A stretch of 64,000 nucleotides of DNA. Source: Haloarcula sp. H-GB4. Its GTDB lineage: Archaea; Halobacteriota; Halobacteria; Halobacteriales; Haloarculaceae. The notes beneath the pieces are model-generated. The model did not search any database, was not told the origin of the DNA, and worked only from the letters and a program-made list of their open reading frames with translations. Below, in pieces: positions 37,000 through 47,522 of the stretch. Numbering within the stretch: the stretch's first letter is position 1; each line of letters opens with the position of its first letter. The DNA is taken from NCBI RefSeq assembly GCF_030848575.1, contig NZ_JAVDDX010000003.1, positions 62,001-126,000 on the forward strand, written 5' to 3'. A program made the position numbers and the translations under genes.

Positions 37000-39900
37000 A
37001 TGGCCTATGCAGGTGGCGGGACTCCCGATTCCATTCAGGTTTTGTATGTAAACGATGATGGTGACTTTGCTGAATTAGCGCAGACGAAGCTCCTGAGTAT
37101 CTCATCTAGCTTTGACGTCACAACAGTCGGGAGTATCGAGGCTGCTCTCGACTCGCTTGCAACTTCGGCTATCGATTGCGTGGTCACATCGTACTCATTG
37201 CCGGGCGGGACGGGAATCGACCTCCTAGATCGGTTACGAACGGAGCAGTACGAACTACCGACGATCTTGTTTACCGGCCGAGGGAGCGAGCAAATTGCAA
37301 GCGAAGCGACACAGGCGGGGGTCTCCGATTACGTTCCGGTCCACGCGGGCCAGAACAGTTTCGAGTTGCTCGCGAGCCGCATCCAGACGCTCACCGAGGC
37401 CGCCCACAAACAAGCGGCCGCCGAGCGACTGTCCGACCGCTTCCAACGAACGCTGGAGCGGGCAACTGACGGGATTTATGCCGTCGATAGCGAGTGGCGG
37501 ATCGAATATATAAACGAGAAGATGGCAAAGCGCGTCGACCGCGAACCGGAAACTATCGTCGGGACGATTATCTGGGAAGAGTTCCCCTCGATAGTTGGAA
37601 CGGAACTCGAAGAGAAATACCGAACCGCGATGGAGACCGGCGACCCGGTGTCGTTCGAACAGTACCTTGGCGAACCGTTGGATTACTGGGTCGAAATACG
37701 AGTCTTTCCCGACGATGACGGTCTGACCGTCTTTTCACGGGAAACCACGGCAGAGCGGGAGCGAGAACTGGAGTTAGAGCGCAGTGAAGCGATCCTCGAA
37801 AACATCCACGACGTTGTATTTGTTCTCGATGATGAAGGGACAATCGAGTTCGCGAACACCGCTTCGAGACGACTCGTGACCGGGAAAGAATCGACCAAGA
37901 TAACGGGACAGCAGTTGGAAGCAGTCGTGGGAGACCGGATGTCCAAGTCCGATGCCGAGCGGTTCACAGCGGCGGTCGAATCGACAGTCACTGATATCGA
38001 GAGCGACGGTGGCGTTACAGGGTTGTACGACGCAGACCTGCAAATCGATGTGACGACCGGCGGTGGCGAGCGGACGTTAGACGTCCGCGTCACACCGTTC
38101 CGGGGCGACGATGATCGGCAGGTGCTCGTCGTTGCCCGTGACATCACCGAACAGAGCATGGCAAAGCGACAGTTAGAGCAGGAGCGGGATGCACTTCGGG
38201 AACTCCAGACTGTCATGGCAAAGGGTGATATCGCTGCTGAGGCGCGCCTCGAAGAATTGCTCGAACTTGGCTGCCAGACGCTCGGGCTCGACATCGGAAT
38301 CGTCTCACACGTTCAGGGCAATGATTACACGGTCAGGGCAGTACACGCCCCGGATACGGAAATCGAATCCGGGGACCTGTTCGACCTCGAATCGACGTAC
38401 TGCGCGGAGGTGGTCGGGACAGATGCAGTCTGCTCGTTCGCAGATGCTGTCGCTGATGGCAAAGAAACCCACCCTGCGTATCGTGAGTTGGAGCTGGAAT
38501 CGTATATCGGGGTGCCACTCATCGTCGATGGAGTCAGGTACGGGACGGTCAATTTTTCGAGTCCGACAACGCGAGTCGCGCCCTTCGGAGCGCTTGAGCA
38601 AACGTTCGTGGAGCTACTCTCGGAGCTCGTGAGCGCCGAAATATCGCGGATGCAGGACCAGACTGACCTCAAGCGCCAGGAATTCCTGTTCGAGCGGGTA
38701 CAGAATATCGCAGATATCGGTGTGTGGGAGTATTTCCCGTCGATAGACAGCCTCGACTGGTCTGACGGCGTTCGTCGGATTCACGGCGTTGACGACGAGT
38801 ATGACCCGTCACTCGATGACGCGCTTGGTTTTTATCACCCTGACGACCGAGAAAAGATTTCGCAGGCAGTCGAGCAGACGATTGCGGACCGAGAACCGTA
38901 CGACATCGATCTCCGGATTGTGCGCACTGATGGCGACGTGCGCGACGTTCGGGCGTGGGGAGAACGCGTCGACGACCCACAGGACGATGAGCCCGTGCTT
39001 CGAGGCGTTTTTCAGGATATCACGGAGCGAAAAGCCCAGGAACGAGCGCATCAGGAACTTGCTGAGGAGTACGAGGCACTGCTCAATAGTTCAGGTGACG
39101 CCATATTCATGCTCGATGTCGATACGACTGGTAACGATCCAGTGTTCGAGTTTGCGCGACTCAGCCCCGGCTACGAGTCACAGACAGGTCTCACGACTGA
39201 CGAGGTTCGAGGGGAAACACCACGGGAGATCTTCGGTGACGAGCGTGGTGCCGAACTCGCGGCGAACTACACTCGTTGTTTCGAGGAGCGTGCGCCGATC
39301 TCGTATCGGGAAGAGCTGGACATCGCTGACGACGCGCGGTTCTGGGACACGAGCCTCGCACCAGTTATGCTCGGCGATGAGATCGTCCGGATCGTCGGTA
39401 TCGCCCGCAACGTAACCGAACAGGTCGACCGACAACGCAAACTCGAAACGACGAACCAGCGACTTGAATCACTCATCGAAGCGACACCGCTCACTGTCAT
39501 GGAAATCGACACAGACGGGACGGTCATCCGCTGGAACGATGGGGCCGAGAATATGTTCGGCTGGTCACGGGCGGAGGTGCTTGGCGAGGGCAATCCGATG
39601 GTCCCGGATGAGCAGCAGGCTGAATTTGAGTCCCACCGACAGCGCGTTTTGAGCGGCGATCAAATCAGGGGGAAGGAAGTACAACGGAAGACGAAGGCGG
39701 GTGAGGAACTAGAGTTGCTCCTGTCGGCTGCACCAATCACCGCTCCCGACGGAGAGATAACGAGCGTACTGGCTGTTCTAGAGGATATCACTGAACAGAA
39801 GCAGTTAGAGTCGAAGCTCCGCTCACTGCAGGAAACAGCACAGCGGCTCAGTGGCGCACAGTCGAGTGCCGAAATCGGCGACATCGCTATTGAGGCTGCT

Positions 39901-40899
39901 GTCGAAATTCTTGGGTTCGAACTCACCAGTATCTGGGAGTACACCGACCAGACAGACGAGCTTGTTCCACTGACGACGAGTGCGGCCACAAGGGAACTGC
40001 TCGGTGAACTACCACGGTTGCAGTCCGATGAGTCGCTTGCCTGGGAGGCGTTTAAAACATCAGAAGTGCGTCGATACGACGACATCAAATCCGTGACATC
40101 GCTCGGCGAAGCCGACACGAATCTCAGAAGCGGTCTGTTCGTGCCACTGGGGGAGTTCGGGCTTATGGGTGTCGGAACGCCACAGGAACAGACCTTCTCT
40201 GAAGCAGACGTGGATCTGTTCCAGATACTGGGCGCAACCGTCAAGGCGGCATTCACCCGTGCAAGCCGGGAAACCGAACTCCAGCGACAGAATGAGCGGC
40301 TCGATGAGTTTGCCAGTGTTGTCGCCCACGACCTCCGGAACCCGCTGTCCATCGCTATCGGCTTTCTCGACATCGTCGAAGAGACAGGTGACCTCAGTCA
40401 CGTGGACCGAATCGAATCGGCACATGGCCGTATGGAGCGGTTGATCGACGACCTCCTGACGCTGGCGCGCGGTGAGACCACAGTTACGGATACGAAACAG
40501 ATCGATCTTGCGGCCGTGACGACGGAAGCCTGGGGATACGTCGACACCGCTGAAGCAACGCTGACGGTTGCTGACACGGTCCCGACAGTGGCTGGTGACG
40601 CCAGCCGGTTGACACAACTGTTCGAGAACCTCTTCAGAAACGCTATCGAGCATGGCGGGGACGCCGTCACGGTAACCGTCGGGCAGTTAGAGGGCGGTGA
40701 CGGGTTCTACGTCGTGGATGACGGCGATGGGATTCCATCAGCAAAGCGTGGGGAAGTACTGGAACACGGCGTTACGTCTACCAAGGGAGGCACTGGCTTC
40801 GGGCTCTCCATCGTGGAGGACATCGCCAAAGCACACGGCTGGACTGTCCGTGTGACGGAAGGCGCTGCTGGCGGGGCACGGTTCGAGTTTTGCTACTGA
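37000..40899 (+). CDS. Large multi-PAS/GAF histidine kinase with degenerate receiver domain
   Basis: A 1299-residue cytosolic sensor. ATG 37000 is chosen because an AT-rich promoter element (TATTATAATA, ~36931-36940) lies between it and the earlier TTG. Domains in order: receiver-like 11-130, PAS ~145-255, PAS ~265-385, GAF ~400-550, PAS/PAC ~570-685, PAS ~690-815, PAS ~820-940, GAF ~955-1100, HisKA with H1110 (VAHDLRNPL), HATPase to the end. The receiver lacks the acceptor Asp (S64 in VVTSYSLP) and the switch Lys (V114). It is divergent from the neighbouring kinase gene. Confidence 0.88.
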   Translation: MAYAGGGTPDSIQVLYVNDDGDFAELAQTKLLSISSSFDVTTVGSIEAALDSLATSAIDCVVTSYSLPGGTGIDLLDRLRTEQYELPTILFTGRGSEQIASEATQAGVSDYVPVHAGQNSFELLASRIQTLTEAAHKQAAAERLSDRFQRTLERATDGIYAVDSEWRIEYINEKMAKRVDREPETIVGTIIWEEFPSIVGTELEEKYRTAMETGDPVSFEQYLGEPLDYWVEIRVFPDDDGLTVFSRETTAERERELELERSEAILENIHDVVFVLDDEGTIEFANTASRRLVTGKESTKITGQQLEAVVGDRMSKSDAERFTAAVESTVTDIESDGGVTGLYDADLQIDVTTGGGERTLDVRVTPFRGDDDRQVLVVARDITEQSMAKRQLEQERDALRELQTVMAKGDIAAEARLEELLELGCQTLGLDIGIVSHVQGNDYTVRAVHAPDTEIESGDLFDLESTYCAEVVGTDAVCSFADAVADGKETHPAYRELELESYIGVPLIVDGVRYGTVNFSSPTTRVAPFGALEQTFVELLSELVSAEISRMQDQTDLKRQEFLFERVQNIADIGVWEYFPSIDSLDWSDGVRRIHGVDDEYDPSLDDALGFYHPDDREKISQAVEQTIADREPYDIDLRIVRTDGDVRDVRAWGERVDDPQDDEPVLRGVFQDITERKAQERAHQELAEEYEALLNSSGDAIFMLDVDTTGNDPVFEFARLSPGYESQTGLTTDEVRGETPREIFGDERGAELAANYTRCFEERAPISYREELDIADDARFWDTSLAPVMLGDEIVRIVGIARNVTEQVDRQRKLETTNQRLESLIEATPLTVMEIDTDGTVIRWNDGAENMFGWSRAEVLGEGNPMVPDEQQAEFESHRQRVLSGDQIRGKEVQRKTKAGEELELLLSAAPITAPDGEITSVLAVLEDITEQKQLESKLRSLQETAQRLSGAQSSAEIGDIAIEAAVEILGFELTSIWEYTDQTDELVPLTTSAATRELLGELPRLQSDESLAWEAFKTSEVRRYDDIKSVTSLGEADTNLRSGLFVPLGEFGLMGVGTPQEQTFSEADVDLFQILGATVKAAFTRASRETELQRQNERLDEFASVVAHDLRNPLSIAIGFLDIVEETGDLSHVDRIESAHGRMERLIDDLLTLARGETTVTDTKQIDLAAVTTEAWGYVDTAEATLTVADTVPTVAGDASRLTQLFENLFRNAIEHGGDAVTVTVGQLEGGDGFYVVDDGDGIPSAKRGEVLEHGVTSTKGGTGFGLSIVEDIAKAHGWTVRVTEGAAGGARFEFCY

Positions 40900-40975
40900 G
40901 GGCAGCGTTAGCAGCGGTTTCTTGGTACCGACAGCGACAGTTGTGGGTCCCGTTATGAAATCTGCAACGCCGGTG

Positions 40976-42271
40976 CTACGGCCAGAGCCCCCGTGCTTCG
41001 TGAGCCTCCGCGATACGGGACAGGGCGACGACATACGCCGCATCGCGCCACGTGATGTCGCGGTTTTCGAACTCCGTTCGGACTGCGTCCCAGGCCGCTC
41101 GCATCTCTTCGTCGAGTTCGTCGTTCACTCGCTCGAGTGACCACGACCGACGGTTGATGTCCTGTAGCCACTCGAAGTAGCTCACCGTGACGCCGCCGGC
41201 GTTCGCCAGAATGTCCGGAATCACAACGACATCCCGGTCAGCGAGGATGGAGTCAGCAGTGGACGTCGTCGGGCCGTTTGCCCCTTCGACGACATAATCC
41301 GCAGCGATGTCGTCCGCGTTCGCTTCGGTAATGACGTTTCCGAGCGCTGCCGGAATGAGGACATCGACATCCAGCGTCAGCAGTTCATCGTTCGAAATCA
41401 CGGTGTCGGCGTACTCGGTGACCGCTTCCGGTTCCTCGTCGTGTGACGGGACTGTCGCCGTATTGATTCCGTCGGGGTCGTACATTGCCCCGTTCACGTC
41501 GCTGATCGCGACAACAGTCGCGCCCTGTTCGTCAAGCAACCGTGCTGCGTTCGCACCGACACTGCCGTAGCCCTGTACTGCGACCGTGGTCTCCGACAGT
41601 GGCTGGTCGTAGTACTCACAGACCAACTGTGTGATAATCGCGACACTCCGGCCGGGCGCGTCTTCACGCCCCTCGCTCCCACCGACAATCGGCGGCTTCC
41701 CGGTGACAACACCCGGAATCGTCTCGCCCTCTTGCATGGAGTAGGCGTCCATCAGCCAGGCCATCGTCTGTGGGTCCGTTCCCATGTCCGGGGCTGGTAT
41801 GTCCCGGTTTGGCCCGATGACCTCGCGGAGTTCCTGCGCGAACCGGCGGGTGAGCCGTTCTTTTTCGTCTCGGCTCAGCGTTTTCGGATTGACCGCGATA
41901 CCCCCTTTTGCGCCGCCGAAGGGGAGGTCCATCACCGCGCATTTCCAGGTCATCCAGATTCCAAGCCCGACACATTCGTCCCTGGTCACGTCAGGGTGAT
42001 AGCGAAGCCCGCCTTTGTACGGTCCCCTGACGCTATCGTGCTGGGCCCGATACCCGGTGAACACTTCCACTGTGCCATCGTCCCGCTCAATCGGGACGGT
42101 AACCTCATGGACGTTTTGCGGATGATTGAGTCGTGCGACAATGTTCGGGTCGATATCGAGGTGGTCCGCAGCCCTGTGGAGTTGCAAACGGGCTGTTTCG
42201 AGCGCGGATTCCGGTTCGGACGACGTCGACGAGTCTCCCGATGGAGAAGTGGAGCTCAGTTCCGGTCCCAT
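40976..42271 (-). CDS. gdhB: Glutamate dehydrogenase
   Basis: A 431-residue Glu/Leu/Phe/Val dehydrogenase family enzyme interconverting glutamate and 2-oxoglutarate plus ammonium. It has [10 protein letters not shown] and the catalytic-lysine segment [22 protein letters not shown], then the NAD(P) fold [17 protein letters not shown]. The first ~25 residues are a Ser/Glu-rich extension. A 47-residue zinc-ribbon gene ends two bases upstream. A paralogue lies at 46169. The B symbol is tentative. Confidence 0.92.
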   Translation of the reverse strand: MGPELSSTSPSGDSSTSSEPESALETARLQLHRAADHLDIDPNIVARLNHPQNVHEVTVPIERDDGTVEVFTGYRAQHDSVRGPYKGGLRYHPDVTRDECVGLGIWMTWKCAVMDLPFGGAKGGIAVNPKTLSRDEKERLTRRFAQELREVIGPNRDIPAPDMGTDPQTMAWLMDAYSMQEGETIPGVVTGKPPIVGGSEGREDAPGRSVAIITQLVCEYYDQPLSETTVAVQGYGSVGANAARLLDEQGATVVAISDVNGAMYDPDGINTATVPSHDEEPEAVTEYADTVISNDELLTLDVDVLIPAALGNVITEANADDIAADYVVEGANGPTTSTADSILADRDVVVIPDILANAGGVTVSYFEWLQDINRRSWSLERVNDELDEEMRAAWDAVRTEFENRDITWRDAAYVVALSRIAEAHEARGLWP

Positions 42272-42273
42272 CG

Positions 42274-42417
42274 TTATTCCAGCGGAGTGAGTCGGTTGCG
42301 CATTTCACCGCCGCAGTCCTGACAGTTCTCCGGTTGGCTCACTGCAGTGATGACTTTGCCACATGCAAAGCACTCGTACGGTGTCTTCTCGTCGTGGTCT
42401 TGCTCTACATCTCTCAT
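42274..42417 (-). CDS. Short zinc-ribbon (rubrerythrin-like) protein
   Basis: A 47-residue protein read on the minus strand. It starts [20 protein letters not shown] and ends NRLTPLE. Two CxxC knuckles (CFAC and CQDC), about 20 residues apart, form a probable Zn- or Fe-binding ribbon like those of short haloarchaeal rubrerythrin-like proteins. Its stop lies two bases before the glutamate dehydrogenase ATG, so the two are likely one transcript. The cargo or partner is unknown. Confidence 0.75.
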   Translation of the reverse strand: MRDVEQDHDEKTPYECFACGKVITAVSQPENCQDCGGEMRNRLTPLE

Positions 42418-42544
42418 GTGTATTCACGAGTGACGGTTTCCGACCGCCAGTACTCGATTAAGGAATAGAAGGACATCAAAGGAATATTCAGAGGTTAAAC
42501 AAAGAGGCAGGGGTGGATTTGGTTGTTTATTATTGAACCCCATC

Positions 42545-45412
42545 TTACGCCTCCCGACTCGAAACGCTCCGGTCTTCGAACAATGCTGTGAACAGTTTCC
42601 GCTGGACTGTCCGCACGTGCTGATAGAACGCTGGTGGCGAAATCTCGAGCATCGTTGCGATGTCTTCGCCGGACTTTGTGCGCGGTGACTCGAAGTAGCC
42701 GCTGTAGTAGGCGGTCTGAATCACTTCGAGCTGTCGCTCCGTGAGGTCCCTGAGGAACTCCGAACTGCGATCCTGCTCGATACCCCGCTCAAGCGTTTCT
42801 TTGCGCTTGAGTTCGACGCCGGAAAACGTACTGTCGACCAACTGTGCGATGTTTCGAACGTCGACGCTCTGTGGTACATCGACGATGAGTGTCGTTCCCT
42901 CCGGGTCTGCGGTCGCTTCCCGGAAGATAGCGCCGTGGTCAGCAAGTTCCAGCGCGAGGAACGGCTGTGACAGCTCCAGCCGCAGGACACCGCTGTCAGT
43001 GTCGTCATCACTTATCTGTGTCACGTCGTCGATCGTCGTCATGTCAGCCGCAGCCGCCGCGACCGTTTGCACGTCAGCGTCTTCGACCGCCACAAACACG
43101 CTGTTACCGGCCGGCGCGTGCTGAATGCCACCTTCGTAGGAAATGGTACACCCAGTCGACCGAGCGAGTCGCGACAAGAGGAACCGCTCGTCATCGATGA
43201 CGAACTCAACGCGGGTTACCGACGACGTGAGCAACGCATGTTTCCGTTCGATAGCGCTGAGTGCCGAGGCGATCGTCTCGCCAAGTTCACGCAACACGGT
43301 GCGCGTTGTCTCATCGAACGCGTCTTTCGTGTCGGCATAGATGGTGAGGATTCCATGCCTGAGGTCGTTGTACACCAGTGGGATACTCAGCACAGAGAGG
43401 AAGTCACGCGTGAGCGCGTCCGACCGCCATGGCGCGTTCCGGAGATCAGCGGCGACATTTGGGATCATCGTCACGTCGCCGGTCGCAGCCGTCTGGCCCG
43501 CGGGCTCAGTCTCGGAGGCCGCAACGGCGATTGATTGACTGTCGAGATACCCCTGGTCAGTGCCGGCCCAGGCTCGCGGTTCGACGGTAGTACCGCCCGG
43601 GTCGACGCTCCCGATCCATGCGAACTTGAATCGGTCCGTGTCAGTCAGCCGTTCGCAGACGGTATGAGTGATCTCCTCCTGTGTTTCCGCACTGACGATC
43701 GTCTGGTCTATCTCCCGAATCGTGTTGTTGATCTGATTCAGAGCAGTCAGTTGCTCGTTTTGCCGCTGGAGTTCACGGTCCTGTTCCCGAAGCTGGGATT
43801 CCCGGACGACTCGGTCGAGAGCAGCCTCGGCAGTTGCTGCGAGCAGGTCGGTGAGTTCCTGTGTCAGGTCGTCGAACACTCCGACAGCCGTCGACCCGGT
43901 GACGAACACGCCGTGGGTGCCGAGCGGAATGAACATAACACTCCGGAGGTCAGTTGCCCGGTTTTCCAATCGATCCGACGTGTGAACATCGTCGAACACG
44001 AGTGTCTCGTCGTTGACGAAACTGTAGCTCGGAAGCGTGTCATCGTTCGTGCGGACAGCCGGAAGCGGTCCGTGGTGTTCGGTCATCGCCCGTGACTGTG
44101 CAACAGGGAGGAGTTCGTTCGTCTCGGCGTCGTGCAGATAGATTGCGCTCGCGGAGACGTCGAACACACTGAGCACGTCATCGACGATGTGTTGGGCGAT
44201 TTCCTGATTGGTCTCCGTGTAGAGGAACTTCCGTGCGGTCTCCTGCAGCGTCGTCAGCGCTTCCTCGCGCTGTTTCCGTTTCGTGATATCCCGGCAGCTA
44301 TACAGCAGTGTGCCGTCCTGAATTGAGACTTCGCGGACGTTGACCAGCAACGTGTGCTCGTGACCAGCTTTGTCGGTGACTGTACACTCGATGTTCTTCA
44401 GAACGCCCTTCTCAGCGAGTTCCGCCCGGTCGAACAGGTCCTCGCCAAGGAGCGTGTCGATCGTTTCCTGCTCGCAAATCTCGTCGTCAGTGTAGCCAAA
44501 AATGAAGTGGACGTTCGGGCAGACGTAGGTGTATTCCCCGCCCTCGTTCGTCATGAGGACGGTGTCGGTCATATTGCTGAGCGTGACCCGGTGAAGTTCC
44601 TCAGATTGACGGAGGTCACGATCGAGGGTGACCTGCTCCGTGATGTCGATCCCTTCGATCACGATCGAGGTGACATCGCCGAAGTCGTTCTCGACCGGAC
44701 GAACTGACAGCTCGATAACGCGGTCCGTGGCCGTGGACGGCTGATGAACGACGACGTTGCCGAATTGCCCGTCGCGTGCAGCCTCGACAAGTTGCCGGAT
44801 GTCGCGTTCTGTCGCATCGGACTGTGACCACCACGGCAGCGTCCAGAACAGGTCACCGATGGCCGTGTCCACGTCCTCGTCAATCATTGCTCGTCCTGTC
44901 TGATTCACACGGACGAGCGAGCCATCCGGGTCGAGGACCCACGTGGCCGTCTGTGTGTCGTGAAAGACGGCGTCGAACTGCCGTGCCCGTTCGCGCTGTG
45001 TGATCGTTCGCCGGGCGGACTGGAGCGTCTTCTCGGTTCGCTCAATTACCTCGTCTATCCGCAGGCCGTCTGTCCCTGCGAGGGGTACGTAGTCGGAAAC
45101 GCCGGCCTCGATTGCCTCACTCGCCAGGGCTTCGCTTCCGTCCGTAGTCCCGAGGATGACAGGGAGATCCGGGGCCAAGTCTCGGAGCTGTCGGGTCAGT
45201 TCAATGCCACTCCCGTCATCGAGTGTCTTTCTCGTGACAATACAGTCGACCGAGCGCTTCCGAACCGTCTCGAGGGCGTCCGATATCGTCTCAGCAGCGA
45301 GGATAGTAGCCTCTGTGCTCGCTCTAAGCGCTTCTGAGAGCGGCTCGGTCCAGCCTGTAGAACCAACAACGAGAACCTGAGCCGTGTCGAATGGGCTCCC
45401 GGCGTCTCTCAT
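42545..45412 (-). CDS. Bat-like (bacterio-opsin activator) multi-sensor HTH regulator
   Basis: A 955-residue transcription regulator. Domains: a receiver-like fold 1-125, PAS ~140-255, PAS ~265-385, GAF ~390-545, GAF ~560-730, the Bat GAF/HTH-associated domain ~735-890, and an HTH_10 domain at ~895-950 (LTERQLEVIQTAYYSGYFES; SGEDIATMLEISPPAFYQHV). The receiver fold has R61 instead of the acceptor Asp and lacks the acidic pair. Placement between two glutamate dehydrogenases suggests, but does not prove, control of them. Confidence 0.87.
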   Translation of the reverse strand: MRDAGSPFDTAQVLVVGSTGWTEPLSEALRASTEATILAAETISDALETVRKRSVDCIVTRKTLDDGSGIELTRQLRDLAPDLPVILGTTDGSEALASEAIEAGVSDYVPLAGTDGLRIDEVIERTEKTLQSARRTITQRERARQFDAVFHDTQTATWVLDPDGSLVRVNQTGRAMIDEDVDTAIGDLFWTLPWWSQSDATERDIRQLVEAARDGQFGNVVVHQPSTATDRVIELSVRPVENDFGDVTSIVIEGIDITEQVTLDRDLRQSEELHRVTLSNMTDTVLMTNEGGEYTYVCPNVHFIFGYTDDEICEQETIDTLLGEDLFDRAELAEKGVLKNIECTVTDKAGHEHTLLVNVREVSIQDGTLLYSCRDITKRKQREEALTTLQETARKFLYTETNQEIAQHIVDDVLSVFDVSASAIYLHDAETNELLPVAQSRAMTEHHGPLPAVRTNDDTLPSYSFVNDETLVFDDVHTSDRLENRATDLRSVMFIPLGTHGVFVTGSTAVGVFDDLTQELTDLLAATAEAALDRVVRESQLREQDRELQRQNEQLTALNQINNTIREIDQTIVSAETQEEITHTVCERLTDTDRFKFAWIGSVDPGGTTVEPRAWAGTDQGYLDSQSIAVAASETEPAGQTAATGDVTMIPNVAADLRNAPWRSDALTRDFLSVLSIPLVYNDLRHGILTIYADTKDAFDETTRTVLRELGETIASALSAIERKHALLTSSVTRVEFVIDDERFLLSRLARSTGCTISYEGGIQHAPAGNSVFVAVEDADVQTVAAAAADMTTIDDVTQISDDDTDSGVLRLELSQPFLALELADHGAIFREATADPEGTTLIVDVPQSVDVRNIAQLVDSTFSGVELKRKETLERGIEQDRSSEFLRDLTERQLEVIQTAYYSGYFESPRTKSGEDIATMLEISPPAFYQHVRTVQRKLFTALFEDRSVSSREA

Positions 45413-45742
45413 CTGCTGCTCCCGGGCACGAAGTGATCACTGAGAACACTGGCGCGATACGTGGACACTCGTTCGAGTTGTCGCCATCTACCGTGAACGG
45501 AGTGGTTCAGTTGCCGTGTTTTCGATGGAGGGTTCAATAATAAACACCTGCGTTCAAAATACTTCGTTGCTAAACAGTTTAGTATTTCCTCATTCCTGCG
45601 GTTATTTCGGCAGAGTGCCATCGGTCGACGGCCGGTACTCGCGAAGACACATGACGGACATCACACAGACGCCGACACGGTCGGTCCCTGCCCGTCGTTC
45701 AGATAGTCGCGAGCCAATAGCTCCTGCCGATTCTGCACAGCT
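45413..45742. other. Intergenic region upstream of Bat-like gene
   Basis: These 330 bp hold no recognised gene. A locally AT-rich part (about 45535-45600, with TTCAATAATAAACACC and CTAAACAGTTTAGTATTT) includes the palindrome CTAAACAGTTTAG near 45573, a possible operator. The remainder is ordinary composition. Confidence 0.4.
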
Positions 45743-46048
45743 ATGATGGACGTACAACGTCGCTTGACGGAGAAGAGAGCTATCAGGCACGTCGAAGCGC
45801 CGGCGTCGATGCCAGTGTTCCGAGCTGTGACGCGGGTCTGGCATTTTCCCAGCGGAGATGCCTTGCTCGAACGTGACGGGTATCGTGACTGTCTGATCCC
45901 GGACGTCGACCGGATCGACGTGCCAGTCAATGGAACGGAACAGGTTGCGGACGCTGTGGCACTCGATACGGATACCACTGTTCGGGTGACGGACAATACA
46001 GGAAGCGTAGTTATGTCAGAATTCGACAAAAATGTGAAGATAGGATAA
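45743..46048 (+). CDS. Hypothetical protein, 101 residues
   Basis: Starts with two adjacent Met codons (45743 or 45746). Codon use is GC-rich at third positions in the second half and the product is acidic there (LIPDVDRIDVPVNGTEQVAD), which supports coding. I do not recognise a domain. It precedes the gdhA paralogue by ~120 bp on the same strand. Confidence 0.45.
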   Translation: MMDVQRRLTEKRAIRHVEAPASMPVFRAVTRVWHFPSGDALLERDGYRDCLIPDVDRIDVPVNGTEQVADAVALDTDTTVRVTDNTGSVVMSEFDKNVKIG

Positions 46049-46168
46049 ACGATTCGGACCCATTCGCGGTTGTAAGCCCCTCATCTAGCCTCTTCTATAT
46101 CGAATGATATAGTAATTTTCCTGGTAGAAATGGGTAGCTTTTGGTATCTCGATGAATCCCGTCGATAT

Positions 46169-47422
46169 ATGTCTGATGTAAATCCGTACCAAAGCCTGCG
46201 GACGCAAATCGACGCAGCAGCACAATACTTAGACATCTCAGAGGGACAACTGGAACGGCTGAAAACCCCTGAGCGGATACTGGAAACGAATCTGTCTGTT
46301 GAGATGGACGATGGGTCGGTGGAGGTATTCCGTGCGTATCGGTCACAGTTCAACGGCGACCGTGGCCCGTACAAGGGCGGAATCCGCTATCATCCACAGG
46401 TAGACCGCGACGAGGTCAAGGCGCTCTCCGGGTGGATGGTCTACAAGACGGCGGCGAGCGATATCCCGCTCGGCGGTGGCAAAGGCGGAATCGTCATCGA
46501 CCCGAGGAACTATTCCGAGAGCGAACTGGAGCGGGTCACACGCTCATTTGCGAAGGAACTGACGCCACTGATTGGGGCCGACCGTGACGTGCCCGCACCT
46601 GACGTCAACACGGGCCAGCGCGAGATGAACTGGATCAAAGACACCTACGAGACACTCGAAAACACGACAGAGCCCGGCGTGATAACCGGGAAGGACCTCG
46701 CAAGCGGTGGCAGTGAAGGCCGCGTCGAAGCGACCGGGCGTTCGACGGTCGTCGCAGCACGTGAAGCCTTCGAGTATCTTGACAAGGACATCGAAGGCGC
46801 GACGGTCGCGGTTCAGGGCTACGGGAACGCCGGCTGGATCGCAGCGAAACTCATTCACGAAATGGGGGCCAACGTCGTCGCCGTGTCCGATTCGAGCGGC
46901 GCGATATACAGCGACGCGTCGTTCGACCCCGTCGCAGTCAAGGACTACAAACGCGAAACCGGGAGCGTCGTCGGATATACCGACGCGGCGGAGGAACTCA
47001 CGAATGATGAACTGCTCACGCTCGACGTCGACCTGTTGATCCCGGCCGCACTCGAAAACGCCATCGATGAGTCGCTGGCACATGACATCTCTGCCGATGT
47101 CATCTCTGAGGCTGCGAACGGACCGATTACTCCCGCAGCAGACGACGTTCTCAGCGACCGCGAGACGCTGGTCATTCCGGATATCCTCGCGAACGCGGGC
47201 GGCGTCATCGTGTCGTACTTCGAGTGGGTCCAGAACAGGCAGCGCTTCTACTGGTCCGGAGAGCGTGTGAACGAGGAACTGGATTCGATTATCGTCGAGC
47301 AGTTCGGGAACCTCGTCGACGCCTACGAGGAGCGAAACCTCTCCTCGCTCCGAACCGCCGCATACGTCGTTGCACTCCAGCGGGTGATGAACGCCGGCGA
47401 GCAGAGCGGCACTTGGCCGTAA
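46169..47422 (+). CDS. gdhA: Glutamate dehydrogenase (second paralogue)
   Basis: A 417-residue enzyme clearly homologous to the product of 40976-42271. It has [33 protein letters not shown] with the catalytic lysine, DVPAPDVNT and [20 protein letters not shown] 46169 ([10 protein letters not shown]) is preferred over a longer frame because the extra 13 residues lie in AT-rich leader sequence. An RHH regulator gene follows 100 bp downstream. The letter A is tentative. Confidence 0.92.
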   Translation: MSDVNPYQSLRTQIDAAAQYLDISEGQLERLKTPERILETNLSVEMDDGSVEVFRAYRSQFNGDRGPYKGGIRYHPQVDRDEVKALSGWMVYKTAASDIPLGGGKGGIVIDPRNYSESELERVTRSFAKELTPLIGADRDVPAPDVNTGQREMNWIKDTYETLENTTEPGVITGKDLASGGSEGRVEATGRSTVVAAREAFEYLDKDIEGATVAVQGYGNAGWIAAKLIHEMGANVVAVSDSSGAIYSDASFDPVAVKDYKRETGSVVGYTDAAEELTNDELLTLDVDLLIPAALENAIDESLAHDISADVISEAANGPITPAADDVLSDRETLVIPDILANAGGVIVSYFEWVQNRQRFYWSGERVNEELDSIIVEQFGNLVDAYEERNLSSLRTAAYVVALQRVMNAGEQSGTWP

Positions 47423-47522
47423 CGGGTTCTGAACCACATCGGCCGCCGTTCTCGCTGCCATGTTGAGAGCCCTCTGTCACCAAACGACACGATATTAAGA
47501 CCATCCAGTGAGCAGAGGCACT

